Shown: positions 7,901 through 17,180 of the stretch, piece by piece | Layout of the letters: each line of letters begins with the position of its first letter | Position numbering within the stretch: position 1 is the first letter of the stretch | Assembly: GCF_028882275.1 (NCBI RefSeq) | Contig: NZ_JARBUT010000002.1 | Span: 310,001 to 374,000 of the forward strand | Length of the DNA: 64,000 bases | Source of the DNA: Nocardiopsis sp. N85 | Lineage (GTDB): Bacteria; Actinomycetota; Actinomycetes; Streptosporangiales; Streptosporangiaceae | Reading direction: 5' to 3' | Notes under the pieces: model-generated | The model's database searches: none | What the model saw: the letters and a program-made list of their open reading frames with translations, nothing else | Told to the model about the DNA's origin: nothing | Program-made: the position numbers and the translations under genes

Positions 7901-10009
7901 ATGGCCACCACACGGATGGAACAGGCCGCGGTCCGCAACATCGGGATCATGGCCCACATCGACGCGGGCAAGACGACCACCACCGAGCGCATCCTGTACT
8001 ACACCGGCTCCTCCCACAAGGTCGGCGAGGTCCACGACGGCACCACCGCCACCGACTTCCTGCCGGAGGAGCGCGAGCACGGCATCACCATCGCCTCGGC
8101 GGCGGTGACCTGCCGCTGGGCGGTCGACGGCACGGTCCACACCGTGAACCTCATCGACACCCCGGGCCACATCGACTTCACGGTCGAGGTGGAGCGGTGC
8201 CTGCGCGTCCTGGACGGCGCGGTCGCGGTGTTCGACGCGGTGGCCGGTGTCGAGCCGCAGTCCGAGACGGTGTGGCGTCAGGCCGACCGGTACGGCGTCC
8301 CCCGGATCTGTTTCGTCAACAAGATGGACCGGGTCGGCGCCGACATGGCGCGCTGCGTCGAGATGATCGGCGACCGTCTGGGCGCCGTGCCGCTGGTGCT
8401 GCACCTGCCGATCGGCGCGGAGGCGGGCTTCCGTGGCGTGATCGACCTGGTCGGCATGCGCGCCCTGACGTGGTCGGCCGATACCGACCTGGGCGAGGCC
8501 CATGACGTCGTCGCCGTCCCCGACCACCTGGTCGGTGAGGCGCGACGGTGGCGGGACCGCCTGGTGGAGGCCGTCGCCGAGCACGACGACGCGCTGATGG
8601 AACCGTACGTCCGAGGCGAGGAACCCGACGAGGAGGCGCTGCACGCGGCGATCCGGCGGGTCACCGTCGGCTCGGTCGGCGGTCCCCTCACCGTGACGCC
8701 GGTGCTGTGCGGCACCGCGTTCAAGAACAAGGGCGTGCAACCGCTGCTGGACGCCGTGGTCCGCTATCTGCCCTCCCCGCTCGACGCGGGGGAGGTGGCG
8801 GGGGTCCACCCGAGGGATCCGGCGGCGGCGGTACGACGCCCTCCGTCCGAGGACGCGCCGCTGGCGGCGTTGGCCTTCAAGATCACGAGCGACCCGCACC
8901 TGGGCCGGCTCACGTTCGTCCGCCTGTACTCCGGTCGGTTGACCACCGGTGAACGGGTGCACAATCCGCTGCGAGGGGACAAGGAGAGGATCGGCAAGAT
9001 CTATCGCGTGCACGCCGCGACCCGTGAGGAGATCGCCTCGGCGGTCGCCGGTGACATCGTCGCCGTCATGGGGCTGCGCCGGACCACCACCGGCGAGACC
9101 CTGTGCGACGCGGCGGATCCGATCGTGCTGGACTCCATGGACTTCCCCGACCCGGTCATCGAGGTCGCGGTGGAGCCCCGGTCCCGCGCCGACCGGGACC
9201 GGCTCTCCGAGGCCATCGTCCGACTGGCCGAGGAGGATCCGTCCCTTCGGGTGCGCACCGACGCCGAGAGCGGCCAGACGATCCTGGGCGGCATGGGCGA
9301 GCTGCATCTGGAGATCCAGATCGCCCGGCTGCTGCGGGAGTTCCGGGTGGACGCCCGGGTGGGGCGGCCCCGGGTCGCCTACCGGGAGACGATCCGGCGG
9401 GTCGTGGAGTCGCTCGACCACACGCACCGGAAGCAGACCGGTGGCAAGGGTCGGTTCGCACGGGTGCGGATCACCGTGGAGCCGTTCGAGGGCGGATACG
9501 CGTTCGTCAGCGAGGTCACCGGTGGTCGGGTGCCCCGGGAGTTCGTCCCCGCGGTGGACCAGGGGTGTCGGGACGCGCTGCGGATCGGCGTCCTGGCCGG
9601 CCATGAGGTGACCGGAGTGCGGGTGCGCCTGTTGGACGGCGCGTTCCACACCGAGGACTCCTCCGAGCAGGCGTTCCGGACCGCGGGGCTCGACGCGATG
9701 AAGGCGGCGCTGGCCCTGGCCGATCCGGTGTTGCTGGAGCCGGTGATGGCCGTCGAGGCGACCACGCCCGAGGAGTGCCTGGGCGATGTGATCGGCGACC
9801 TCAACGCCCGGCGCGGTCGGGTCCGGTCGTTGACGGAGCGGCGCGGTGCCCGGGTCGTGTCCGCGGTGGTGCCGTTGGCGGAGATGTTCGGCTACGTGGG
9901 CGATCTGCGGAGCCGGACCTCGGGTCGGGCGTCCTTCACGATGGAGTTCGACTCCTACGCGCAGGCGCCGACTCCGGTCGCCGCGGCGGTGATCGGCGAC
10001 GGCCGCTGA
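7901..10009 (+). CDS. Elongation factor G paralogue
   Basis: A 702-aa GTPase with all EF-G domains. G1 is [12 protein letters not shown], the switch I region ends [11 protein letters not shown]3 is DTPGHIDF, G4 is NKMD. Domain IV carries the [11 protein letters not shown] loop, and domain V ends with [17 protein letters not shown]. The switch I lead-in (DFLPEE) differs from the DWMEQE of the housekeeping factor, and there is no rpsL, rpsG or tuf nearby, so this is a second copy rather than the str-operon fusA. Start at 7901 follows GGAGAGGAAC; an upstream frame is unconserved. It may act in ribosome recycling, stress or drug protection; none of this is shown here. Confidence 0.88.
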   Translation: MATTRMEQAAVRNIGIMAHIDAGKTTTTERILYYTGSSHKVGEVHDGTTATDFLPEEREHGITIASAAVTCRWAVDGTVHTVNLIDTPGHIDFTVEVERCLRVLDGAVAVFDAVAGVEPQSETVWRQADRYGVPRICFVNKMDRVGADMARCVEMIGDRLGAVPLVLHLPIGAEAGFRGVIDLVGMRALTWSADTDLGEAHDVVAVPDHLVGEARRWRDRLVEAVAEHDDALMEPYVRGEEPDEEALHAAIRRVTVGSVGGPLTVTPVLCGTAFKNKGVQPLLDAVVRYLPSPLDAGEVAGVHPRDPAAAVRRPPSEDAPLAALAFKITSDPHLGRLTFVRLYSGRLTTGERVHNPLRGDKERIGKIYRVHAATREEIASAVAGDIVAVMGLRRTTTGETLCDAADPIVLDSMDFPDPVIEVAVEPRSRADRDRLSEAIVRLAEEDPSLRVRTDAESGQTILGGMGELHLEIQIARLLREFRVDARVGRPRVAYRETIRRVVESLDHTHRKQTGGKGRFARVRITVEPFEGGYAFVSEVTGGRVPREFVPAVDQGCRDALRIGVLAGHEVTGVRVRLLDGAFHTEDSSEQAFRTAGLDAMKAALALADPVLLEPVMAVEATTPEECLGDVIGDLNARRGRVRSLTERRGARVVSAVVPLAEMFGYVGDLRSRTSGRASFTMEFDSYAQAPTPVAAAVIGDGR

Positions 10010-10021
10010 CGTGAACGCGTG

Positions 10022-10050
10022 CGGGCCCGTCCCCCTCGGGGGCGGGCCCG
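10022..10050 (+). terminator. Terminator after EF-G paralogue
   Basis: A 13-bp stem with one G-U pair and a CTC loop begins 12 bp after the stop codon. It also faces the convergent gene at 10105. Confidence 0.75.
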
Positions 10051-10104
10051 TGCGCGTGGCCGGTACGGGGGTCCGGGATCGTGGGAGGCGGGGGTCGTGG
10101 GGGC

Positions 10105-10806
10105 TCAGCGCGGGCTGACGGTGCCGCGCAGGAGCACGAGTTGATCATGGGTGTCGAGGATGGCCTCGGCCAGGCCGAGATCGACGTCCTCGATCTCCTT
10201 GAAGAGGAGTTCGAGGTGGGGCAGCAGCGTGAGCAGCCAGACGACCACCTGGGGATGACGCAGCGTCGGCGAGGTGGCCACGATGGTGCCCGCGGTGTCG
10301 GCGAACTGACGCACGGCCGGGTGGTGGTCGGCCCACCGGTGCAGCCGGGCGGTCCAGGCGTCCAGGAACGGGGCCAGATCGTCGAAGGCGGTCGCGAGCG
10401 TGTCCAGGAGCAGGACGGCGGGGCGTTCCTCGGGTTCGCGATCGAGGGTGCGCCGCCACAGGGCGGCGAAGCAGGCGCGGACGGCGTCGCGTTCGTCCAT
10501 CGGCCATTCCCACCAGCGGGCCAGGTCCAGTTTCGCGGCGACGGTGTCGATCTCGATGACGCCACCGCCGGGCAGGGCGAGGTCGAGGATGCGCGGCAGG
10601 AAGTGGCGCAGGTCGTCGACGTTCCCCCAGGTGGTGATGGCCTTGGCGACGAACCGGCTCAGGTCGGCCTCGCCGAGTTCGCGCAGGGGGGACCGGCGCA
10701 GCAGGTGTTCGTCCTCGTCGGTGACGCAGTGCGGGCAGCCATCGATGCGCGCCGCCAGACGATGGCGTGCGAACACCGTGTACAACCGCTCGACCGCTTC
10801 CCTCAC
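10105..10806 (-). CDS. Uncharacterised CxxC protein
   Basis: A 233-aa soluble, mostly helical protein with no family I can name. Near the N-terminus is GCPHC, a CxxC pair that could bind a metal. It is followed by an aromatic/acidic stretch (TTWGNVDDLRHFLPRIL) and Leu-rich helices to the end. GTG start overlaps the upstream TetR stop by 4 nt (GTGA) and has GGAGGAG in front, so the two are translationally coupled. Confidence 0.7.
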   Translation of the reverse strand: MREAVERLYTVFARHRLAARIDGCPHCVTDEDEHLLRRSPLRELGEADLSRFVAKAITTWGNVDDLRHFLPRILDLALPGGGVIEIDTVAAKLDLARWWEWPMDERDAVRACFAALWRRTLDREPEERPAVLLLDTLATAFDDLAPFLDAWTARLHRWADHHPAVRQFADTAGTIVATSPTLRHPQVVVWLLTLLPHLELLFKEIEDVDLGLAEAILDTHDQLVLLRGTVSPR

Positions 10807-11405
10807 CGCTCCTCCACCTTCTCGTGCCCGGAGGGATCGGCCCCGGTCAGGCGGCCGATGGCGTGGGACGCGGTGGCGGCCCCGTCGACGGCGTCGGGAC
10901 GCGGCGGCCCCTGCACCCGGAGTCCGTCCATGACGGCGATGATCGAGGCGGCGGTCCGCCCGGTGTCGAGGTCGGCGGCGATCTCGCCGTCGTCGCGGGA
11001 CTCCGCCGAAGCGTCGGCGACCATACGGCGCAGTCCGCCGTAGCGGCCCTGGACGTACTCACGGGCGGGGTGATCGTCGGTGACGCTCTCCGAGGAGGGC
11101 GCCGTGTGGAGACGGACGGTGCCCTGGCACTCGGTGTCGGCACGGATGGTCCGGACGAGGTGGCGCGGGAACGCGCGTCCGCGCGGGCGGTCGGCGCCGT
11201 GTTCGGCGGTGGCGTCGCGCAGGTCCGGGACCCCGGTGAGCGGGTCCGCCTCGCACGGGAGGTGGTGGAGGGCCCCGACCCGGGTGAGGCCGACGCGGTC
11301 GGAGATCTCGGCGAGGGAGGCCTTGTCGTGACCGCGCGCCGCGGAGACCTCCATCGCGATCCGCGGGATCCCGTCCCGCCGACGGTCACGATCGCCCCGC
11401 GTCAC
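10803..11405 (-). CDS. TetR-family regulator, possibly decaying
   Basis: A 200-aa TetR-like protein. The helix-turn-helix is recognisable (KASLAEISDRVGLTRVGALHHL), and the C-terminal half has the AREYVQGRYGGLRRMVADA helix and a GEIAADLDTGRTAASIIAVMDGL segment usual in such repressors. Several positions look eroded, for example LHHLPCEADPLTG where LHHFPSKADLLTG is usual and VQGPPRPDAVD late in the protein. The frame is intact, so it may still work. Start GTG at 11405 is set by GGGAGGA 9 nt upstream. It is coupled to the CxxC protein gene. Confidence 0.65.
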   Translation of the reverse strand: MTRGDRDRRRDGIPRIAMEVSAARGHDKASLAEISDRVGLTRVGALHHLPCEADPLTGVPDLRDATAEHGADRPRGRAFPRHLVRTIRADTECQGTVRLHTAPSSESVTDDHPAREYVQGRYGGLRRMVADASAESRDDGEIAADLDTGRTAASIIAVMDGLRVQGPPRPDAVDGAATASHAIGRLTGADPSGHEKVEER

Positions 11406-11436
11406 CCGGCGTCCTCCCGGGCTCGTATTCCTCACG

Positions 11437-11450
11437 CCTAGGAGTCTAGG
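11437..11450. promoter_or_regulatory. Operator candidate CCTAG-N4-CTAGG
   Basis: A perfect 5-4-5 dyad 32 bp upstream of the TetR start. It overlaps TAGACT (minus strand, 11443-11448), a plausible -10 box, so autoregulation is likely. Confidence 0.45.
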
Positions 11451-11791
11451 GTCCCGCGCGGCCGGAAAGATCCACATCCCTTTGTCCTGGGGCTTTTCCG
11501 TTACCCACCGAGCAGTCGGTGGACGACGTGGAGGGGTTCGGCCGAACGCTCATCGAGCGTTCTCCCCCACACCGGCGGCTCCGCGCGGTCTCCCGGTGCG
11601 CGGGCCACATCCGCTCCACGTGGAGACCCCTCGGCGCTCCCGAGGGGGTACCGCCGTTCCGTTCGCGGCCGGGGCCGAACGGACGTTCTGTCCGACCGGC
11701 GGTGACGGGCATCGGCCGCGCACACCGCCGACCCACGCAGCCCCGTCCGTGTGGGACCCGCGGGAGCGGACCGGGCCGGAGCCGCCCCGGT
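11451..11791. other. Gene-free stretch with two hairpins
   Basis: About 340 bp with no convincing ORF. It holds AACGCT-N5-AGCGTT at 11545-11561 and CCCCTCGG-N5-CCGAGGGG at 11627-11647. Neither has a T-run. One may end transcription of the small membrane genes that read the other way, but this is unclear. Confidence 0.45.
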
Positions 11792-11992
11792 TCACTCCGG
11801 CCGCGAGCGACCGGAGAAGCGCTGGACGGCGACGAGGATCAGCAGCCCCAGGGCGATGGCGGTGCCGAAGGAGGCCAGGGTCGCGACGAGACCGGGGCCG
11901 AGCAGGTCGGCGTACGGGTCCCGGGTGAGGGCGCGGGTCAACGCGAAGACCGCCACGAAGAGCACCCAGGAGACGATCGAGGAGGTGTTCAC
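11792..11992 (-). CDS. Small two-helix membrane protein
   Basis: A 66-aa protein with two hydrophobic helices (about residues 5-22 and 32-56) separated by a short charged loop, ending in a basic tail. No family recognised. It follows the 88-aa membrane protein gene by 42 bp on the same strand, so the pair is probably an operon. Confidence 0.55.
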   Translation of the reverse strand: MNTSSIVSWVLFVAVFALTRALTRDPYADLLGPGLVATLASFGTAIALGLLILVAVQRFSGRSRPE

Positions 11993-12034
11993 CGGTGGGG
12001 CCTCCGGGGCGCGGGAAGGGACATGCCGGGCATC

Positions 12035-12301
12035 CTAACCGAGGAGGGTCCCGATGAGCCTCACCAGGGAGTACAGGGTGACCAGGGCGAGGAACACGAA
12101 GAAGCCCACCATCCAGTACTTGTTGAACCGGTGCCCGCGGCTCTTCAGGTACTCCTCCTCGTCGGTGCCCAGGACCGGGAGCACGCGGGACATCAGGCGC
12201 ATCTGCATCCGGTCGAAGTGCCGCCAGAAGACCCATGCGAGGAGGGAGAAGAGCAGGGTGAGCCCGATACCGGAGAGGAACCCGATCACGTGATCGCTCA
12301 T
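12035..12301 (-). CDS. Small membrane protein
   Basis: An 88-aa protein with two helices (about residues 5-25 and 62-85) around a charged middle part reading DEEEYLKSRGHRFNKYW. Start at 12301 is taken because MSDHVIGFLSGIG begins the first helix; a longer frame upstream is low quality. No known family. Likely co-transcribed with the 66-aa gene. Confidence 0.55.
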   Translation of the reverse strand: MSDHVIGFLSGIGLTLLFSLLAWVFWRHFDRMQMRLMSRVLPVLGTDEEEYLKSRGHRFNKYWMVGFFVFLALVTLYSLVRLIGTLLG

Positions 12302-12539
12302 GGGGTCCCGGGGCGGGTCGGGGGGATCGGTCGCACGGGAGTACGTCCTGTCGTCATGGAGGGGCACGGCCTGCACGGATCCCACGGAACCCGCACGGCT
12401 CCCTGACCGGCGGGACCGCCGGAGTGCGACGGCGGGTTCTCCACAGACCCCGAAAGACACTGGAGTCGACCGGCTCCAGGGGTGAGACTGGAATCCGGCC
12501 GGAGGACCCCGGCCTGATCCTTCCCCCTCTGGAGGGCCT

Positions 12540-13406
12540 ATGGAACTCGGGTTGCACGTCGCCGACTTCACCTGGGACGGCGGTGTCCCCGAACTCGGCG
12601 GGCGGCTCGCCGACACGGCCCGGCACGCCGAGGCCTCGGGGATCGCCCGGATCACGGTGATGGACCATTACCGGCAACTGGGCGGTGATCTCGGTCCGGC
12701 GGAGAACGCCATGTTGGAGGCCTACACCACGCTGGGTTTCCTGGCCGCGCACACCGAGCGGGTGTTGCTGCACACGCTGGTCACCGGTGTCGTCTACCAC
12801 CGACCGGGGGTGCTGGCCAAGCAGATCAGCACCCTGGACGTGCTCTCCGGCGGCCGGGCCGGGCTCGGCATCGGCGCGGCCTGGTACGAGGCGGAGGCCC
12901 GCGGTCTGGGCCTGCCCTTCCCCCCGGTGGCCGAACGGTTCGAGCGGCTGGAGGAGACCCTGCGGATCTGCCTGCGGATGTGGGGCGGGGAGGGCGGGCC
13001 CTTCGAGGGGGAGCACTACCGGCTGGAGAACCTGCTCGACTCCCCGCGCGGGCCGTCCGAGCCACGCCCCTACCTGATGATCGGCGGGATGGGCGAGCGC
13101 AAGACCCTGCGGTTGGTGGCCGAGTACGCGGACGCCTGCAACCTGTTCGGCGGGCCGGAGGTGCCGCACAAACTCGACGTGCTCGCGCGCCACTGCGAGG
13201 AGGTGGGACGCCCCTACGAGGAGATCGAGAAGACGGCGACCATCTCCCTCACCCCGGGGGTCGACCGCGACGAACTGGTCAAACGACTCCTGGAGCTGCG
13301 CGGGTCGGGCATCACCGTGGTCTACGTCTTCGGGCAGGGGTTCGCCGACCCGCGCACGACGGTGGACCGGCTGGCCGCCGCGCTTCCGGAGGTCGCCGAC
13401 GCCTGA
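12540..13406 (+). CDS. LLM-class F420-dependent oxidoreductase
   Basis: A 288-aa luciferase-like TIM-barrel protein of the kind that uses coenzyme F420. Signatures: the N-terminal strand MELGLHVADFTW, VMDHYRQLG after strand 2, the LGFLAAHTERVLLHTLVTG strand, AKQISTLDVLSGGRAGLGIGAAW, and PYLMIGGMGERKTLRLVAEYAD at the phosphate site. CTGGAGGG precedes the ATG. Substrate unknown; the family includes reductases and dehydrogenases. Confidence 0.88.
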   Translation: MELGLHVADFTWDGGVPELGGRLADTARHAEASGIARITVMDHYRQLGGDLGPAENAMLEAYTTLGFLAAHTERVLLHTLVTGVVYHRPGVLAKQISTLDVLSGGRAGLGIGAAWYEAEARGLGLPFPPVAERFERLEETLRICLRMWGGEGGPFEGEHYRLENLLDSPRGPSEPRPYLMIGGMGERKTLRLVAEYADACNLFGGPEVPHKLDVLARHCEEVGRPYEEIEKTATISLTPGVDRDELVKRLLELRGSGITVVYVFGQGFADPRTTVDRLAAALPEVADA

Positions 13407-13568
13407 CCGCGATCCGGGCACCGATCCCCACCGGGGTCGGCCACGGATGAGCCGGCGAGGCCACCGACGCACGAACGCCCAGGGGACCCGAAGGACCCGT
13501 TCGACCGCCCGAGGAGGCCGCGTACCGAAGCGGCCCTGATATCGACGGTGACAACGCAACGGCCTCAT

Positions 13569-13593
13569 CTGATGTCGTCTTCGACGACATCAG
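13569..13593. repeat. 25-nt palindrome, 11-bp arms, 3-nt loop
   Basis: CTGATGTCGTC-TTC-GACGACATCAG is exact. It has no T-run and is not especially GC-rich for this DNA, so it reads more like a protein-binding site than a terminator. A partial second copy of the left arm, CTGATATCGAC, lies about 30 bp before it. Confidence 0.7.
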
Positions 13594-13707
13594 GAGTGCG
13601 CCCACGGTCCGCCGAGCCTCCACCGCCCCTTCCTCCCATGACGGTCCCCGACCCGCCCCCGGCCTCGGGGGTACGCCTCGGTGCGCCGGACCGTGCTCGT
13701 CGACGCG

Positions 13708-13743
13708 TTCCCCGAGACCGTCCGCTTCCCCGAGACCGTCCGC
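13708..13743. repeat. 18-bp perfect tandem duplication
   Basis: TTCCCCGAGACCGTCCGC occurs twice head to tail (13708-13725 and 13726-13743). Probably a recent slippage duplication. Confidence 0.8.
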
Positions 13744-13836
13744 CGCTGGAACGAGGGGCGTTCCCCTACCGAAGACGGCCGCGCTCATCCTCCGGTATGA
13801 CGACACGGACCCGGCCCGCGCGAAAGGGTCCATGGC

Positions 13837-14691
13837 ATGGATCCCTTCGTGTGGCTCGGCGCCTTCCTGGGCACCCTCTCCTGCGTCGCCTACGCCGCGG
13901 CCGCAGTGTCCCAGTGGAGGCTGGCGGTGCTGCTCCCGGGACCGCTCACCGAACGCCGCCCCCTGACCGCCCTGTTGACCCGCCCCCTGTGGTGGTCATC
14001 GGTCCTCCTCAACGGGGCCAGAGCCGTCTTCCAGGTGGGCGCCCTGGCCTTCGCCCCGCTCACCGTGGTGCAGCCGCTGGGCGTCCTGACCCTGGTCATC
14101 GCGATCCCCTGGGCCGCGCGGCTCGGCGGACACCGGCTGACCCCACGGGAACGTCTGGGCGCCTTCCTCGCCGTCCTCTCCGTGACGGCGCTGCTGGCCC
14201 TGGCCATGACCGACGGCCGCAGTGAACCCCTGACCGCCACCGACGGGCTCATCGTCACCGTCGGCACCCTCGCCCTGCTCATCTCGGGCGCCTGGGTGGC
14301 GGGCCGTTGCCCGCCCCTCTGGCGCAGCCACCTGCTCGCCGCCGCGGCGGGCATCGCCTTCGGTGTCTCCTCCGCGCTCGCCAAGACCACCATCACCGTC
14401 GTCGGCACCGACGGAACAGGCGCGCTCCTGCACCCGGCGGCCATCGGCACCGCCGTCGTCGCCGTCCTGGGCCTGTTCCTCGCCCAGGCCGCCTACCAGG
14501 GCATGGAACTCGGTTCGCCCCTGGGCGTGACCACCGTCGTCAACCCGATCGCGGCGTCCGTCGTCGGCATCGCCTTCATGGGCGAGTCCTTCCTCGGCGG
14601 CCCCCTCGGGCTCGTCCCGGCGGTCCTGGCCGCCTGTCTGTGCGCCTACGGCATCTCCCTCCTCAGCACCCGGCTCCCCACCCCGCGCTGA
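13837..14691 (+). CDS. DMT-superfamily transporter (EamA/NIPA-like)
   Basis: A 284-aa membrane protein with nine or ten hydrophobic helices, arranged as two repeats. The segment FAPLTVVQPLGVLTLVIAIP in the first half is matched by SPLGVTTVVNPIAASVVGIA in the second, typical of drug/metabolite carriers and of NIPA-like members. Start ATG is preceded by GAAAGGG. Substrate is not predictable. It is monocistronic. Confidence 0.82.
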   Translation: MDPFVWLGAFLGTLSCVAYAAAAVSQWRLAVLLPGPLTERRPLTALLTRPLWWSSVLLNGARAVFQVGALAFAPLTVVQPLGVLTLVIAIPWAARLGGHRLTPRERLGAFLAVLSVTALLALAMTDGRSEPLTATDGLIVTVGTLALLISGAWVAGRCPPLWRSHLLAAAAGIAFGVSSALAKTTITVVGTDGTGALLHPAAIGTAVVAVLGLFLAQAAYQGMELGSPLGVTTVVNPIAASVVGIAFMGESFLGGPLGLVPAVLAACLCAYGISLLSTRLPTPR

Positions 14692-14804
14692 CCCCGTACG
14701 GCGACCCCGACCGGATCCGGAAAAAATTTCTCGCGCGGTGTCGAATCCCGCGCGGCCCGTTCGACGGGAGAGTGTAAGAGCGAACGAGAAGTGAGGAACA
14801 CACC

Positions 14805-15371
14805 ATGCGCACCCTGATCGTCACCGCGTTCACCTCCCTCGACGGCGTCATGGAGGCCCCTGGCGGCGAACCCGGCTACCGCAACACCGGCTGGACCTTC
14901 AAGGCCGTCGAGTTCGACGAGGCCGCCTACGAGATCAAGGGCCGCGAGCAGGCCGAGGCGGACGCCCTGCTGCTGGGCCGCCTCAGCTACGAGGCGTTCG
15001 CTCCGGTGTGGCCCACGATGACCGAGGAGTTCGCGGGCTACAACGCGATGCCCCGCTACGTCGTGTCCACCACCCTGACCGAGCAGGACGAGCGCTGGCC
15101 CGCCACGATCCTGCGGTCGCTCGACGACGTCGCCGCCCTCAAGGAGACCGAGGGCGGGCCGATCATCGTCAACGGCAGCTCCACCCTGGCCCGCGGCCTC
15201 GCCGACGCGAACCTGGTCGACCGCTACCACCTGCTCGTCTTCCCCCTGCTCCTGGGCGCGGGCAAGCGCCTGTTCAGCGACACCGACAAGGACCTCACCA
15301 AGCTCGAACTCGTGGAGCACGAGGCGTACTCCAACGGCGTTCAGAAGCAGGTCTTCGACGTCGTCCGCTGA
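14805..15371 (+). CDS. Dihydrofolate-reductase-family protein (RibD C-terminal domain)
   Basis: A 188-aa NADPH-binding protein of the RibD_C/DHFR-like fold. It starts MRTLIVTAFTSLDGVMEAPGG, the family's first strand and loop, has the LLLGRLSYEAFAPVW segment, and ends with IIVNGSSTLARGL and DRYHLLVFPLLLGAGKRLF. GTGAGGA precedes the ATG. Stand-alone members are common in actinobacteria and their substrates are mostly unknown; riboflavin synthesis is not implied by the context. Confidence 0.87.
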   Translation: MRTLIVTAFTSLDGVMEAPGGEPGYRNTGWTFKAVEFDEAAYEIKGREQAEADALLLGRLSYEAFAPVWPTMTEEFAGYNAMPRYVVSTTLTEQDERWPATILRSLDDVAALKETEGGPIIVNGSSTLARGLADANLVDRYHLLVFPLLLGAGKRLFSDTDKDLTKLELVEHEAYSNGVQKQVFDVVR

Positions 15372-15397
15372 CCCGGGAACGGACCCCGCGATCCGGT

Positions 15398-15440
15398 GGG
15401 AGGTCGAGGCGGCCGGGCGCCGGCCTCACCTCGACCTCCC
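15398..15440 (+). terminator. Terminator after RibD-like gene
   Basis: GGGAGGTCGAGG pairs exactly with CCTCGACCTCCC; an inner GGCCG/CGGCC stem closes the loop. Confidence 0.75.
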
Positions 15441-15783
15441 CTTCGGGATCGCCGACCGCGGCGGGTGCCCGCGGCCAGGACGCGGCGGCCGTCCTGCTCC
15501 CCTCCTGGAAGAACCCCTTCCGGGCGGCGGGACGCGCCATCGTGCTCGTACGAGGGAACCTCCACCCGGATCACCGGACGGAGGCCTCCGGCATGATCCA
15601 TCGGCCACCCCCGCTCACCGACCCGACTGCGGCGCCCGTGGGCTCCTTGGCGTATCCTCCCAAGTCAGCGGGGCCACAAGTGACCCTTTCGCCCCGCATG
15701 CCCGTGGTCGCACCCCGAGCCCCACGCACCTCGGCGGTCCAAGCGGCCCGTGACCGTGACCCCGCGCGAAGATCGGTGCCTTC
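15441..15783. other. Gene-free stretch upstream of ion channel
   Basis: About 340 bp; no coding frame, no clear promoter, nothing else seen. Confidence 0.4.
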
Positions 15784-16464
15784 ATGGCCGAGCAGGACGC
15801 CCCCACCCCGAAGAACGAACACGGCGAGCGCGTGGCCCGATGGGAACGCAGGTCGGAGATTCCGATGCTGCTACTGGCCGGAGCGTTCCTCGTCGCCTAC
15901 GCCTGGCCCGTCATCGACCCCGACCTGGAACCGGACCTGTACACCGTGCTGGAGACGCTGTCGTGGACGGTCTGGCTGTCCTTCGGCGCCGACTTCGTCA
16001 TCCGGGTCCACCTCAGCGAGCACCGGTTGAAGTACGCCCTGCGCCACTGGTACGACGTCCTCCTGATCCTGATGCCCGTGTTCCGGACCCTGCGCCTGCT
16101 GCGGCTGTTCGCGCTCATGCGCATGCTGAACCGCTCCGCGCAGGGAGGCTCCCTGGAGGGCAAGGCCTCCCTCTACGTCGGCGGCGCGGCAACGCTCACC
16201 ATCTTCCTGGGGGCGGTGACCGTGCTCGACATCGAACGGGGGGCGCCCGACGCGAACATCACCGAACTCGGGGACGCCCTGTGGTGGGCGCTGGTGACGG
16301 CCACGACGGTCGGGTACGGGGATTACTACCCGGTCACGCTCGAAGGACGGCTGGTGGCCGTCGTGCTGATGATCATGGGCATCGGCCTGATGGGCGTCGT
16401 CACGGCGGCGGCCGCGTCGTGGTTCCTGAGAAGCGCGGCGAAGAACGTCTCCTCCGCTCCGTGA
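15784..16464 (+). CDS. Voltage-gated potassium channel
   Basis: A 226-aa single-subunit Kv-type channel. Four helices form a voltage sensor, with S4 reading RTLRLLRLFALMRM, arginines at intervals of three. The pore helix and selectivity filter ALVTATTVGYGDYYP follow, then the inner helix. There is no C-terminal RCK or cyclic-nucleotide domain, so gating would be by voltage alone. Length fits minimal bacterial Kv channels. It probably acts as a tetramer in the cytoplasmic membrane. Confidence 0.92.
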   Translation: MAEQDAPTPKNEHGERVARWERRSEIPMLLLAGAFLVAYAWPVIDPDLEPDLYTVLETLSWTVWLSFGADFVIRVHLSEHRLKYALRHWYDVLLILMPVFRTLRLLRLFALMRMLNRSAQGGSLEGKASLYVGGAATLTIFLGAVTVLDIERGAPDANITELGDALWWALVTATTVGYGDYYPVTLEGRLVAVVLMIMGIGLMGVVTAAAASWFLRSAAKNVSSAP

Positions 16465-17180
16465 TCCCCGACCGGCCGCCTTCGAGGCGACCGTCCCCCG
16501 CGCGGTCGCGCATCGGCGGAGAGGCGTTCTCCCGAGGCTTCTCGTACCGGTGCCCGATCATCCTCACCGAGAACGGCCCGGCCGGGGCGGCGGATCCCAC
16601 CGGCCACGGTCCGGCGCTTCGGCTGATCGCCGTTCTCGGTCCTGTGGGAGTGCCCCCGGTCCCAGGGCCCGCAGTCGGCACGACGCGGTCCCTGCACCGC
16701 GAAGGTCCGTCGGCAGGCGAACGGCAGGGGCCGCGCCACCGCCCGTCCCCACCGCGAACGGCCCGGGGGGACACCACGGGCCCGATGCGGTTCACGTGTG
16801 CTCCCCGGCACGACCCTTGTGCGTCCCAGGCATCCCAGGCGTCCCGGCGTCCCGTCTCCCGGAACAACCGAGTTCGGTGGAGACGCCCTTGCCGGTGACC
16901 GCTCGGTGCGGCGAGAACAGCCGATAGCAGCATTTCCCGCTCCTATCAGAGACCGTGATGCCGCCGGTGACACGTGACCAAGGCACATCGTTCCACCACG
17001 CGAGTGAGATCGCCGGTCGCGAAGTCCGGACCAATGTCGACAAAGTTTGGCTTTTTGGCAGCACGGGCACAAGCAATTTCCCCCAGTTTATTGCTTTATG
17101 TCGGATTCGATGACCGAATCGGGGGCCGGTGCGCACAAAGCGCGCGACGTCGAGCCCCCTCGGGAGCACAAGGGGAACAC
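16465..17180. other. Gene-free stretch, GC-poor at its right end
   Basis: About 715 bp. 16465-16900 shows no gene. From about 16910 to 17125 the sequence is clearly richer in A and T than its surroundings, with runs such as GGCTTTTTGGC, and has a perfect dyad GATTCG-N5-CGAATC at 17104-17120, about 60 bp before the surface-protein gene. It is probably the promoter and operator region of the sortase pair. Confidence 0.45.

Larger units (their letters stand above)
13407..13836. other. Gene-free stretch carrying a perfect 11-bp hairpin and a tandem repeat
   Basis: About 430 bp upstream of the DMT carrier with no coding frame I trust. It holds the two repeats listed separately and otherwise nothing recognisable. 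Confidence 0.5.

Noticed and set aside
11545-11647. Hairpins that might mark a small RNA
   Set aside because: No promoter or T-run; symmetry of this size is expected by chance in such GC-rich DNA.
15441-15783. Possible small genes between the RibD-like gene and ion channel
   Set aside because: No ribosome sites or codon bias; none kept.
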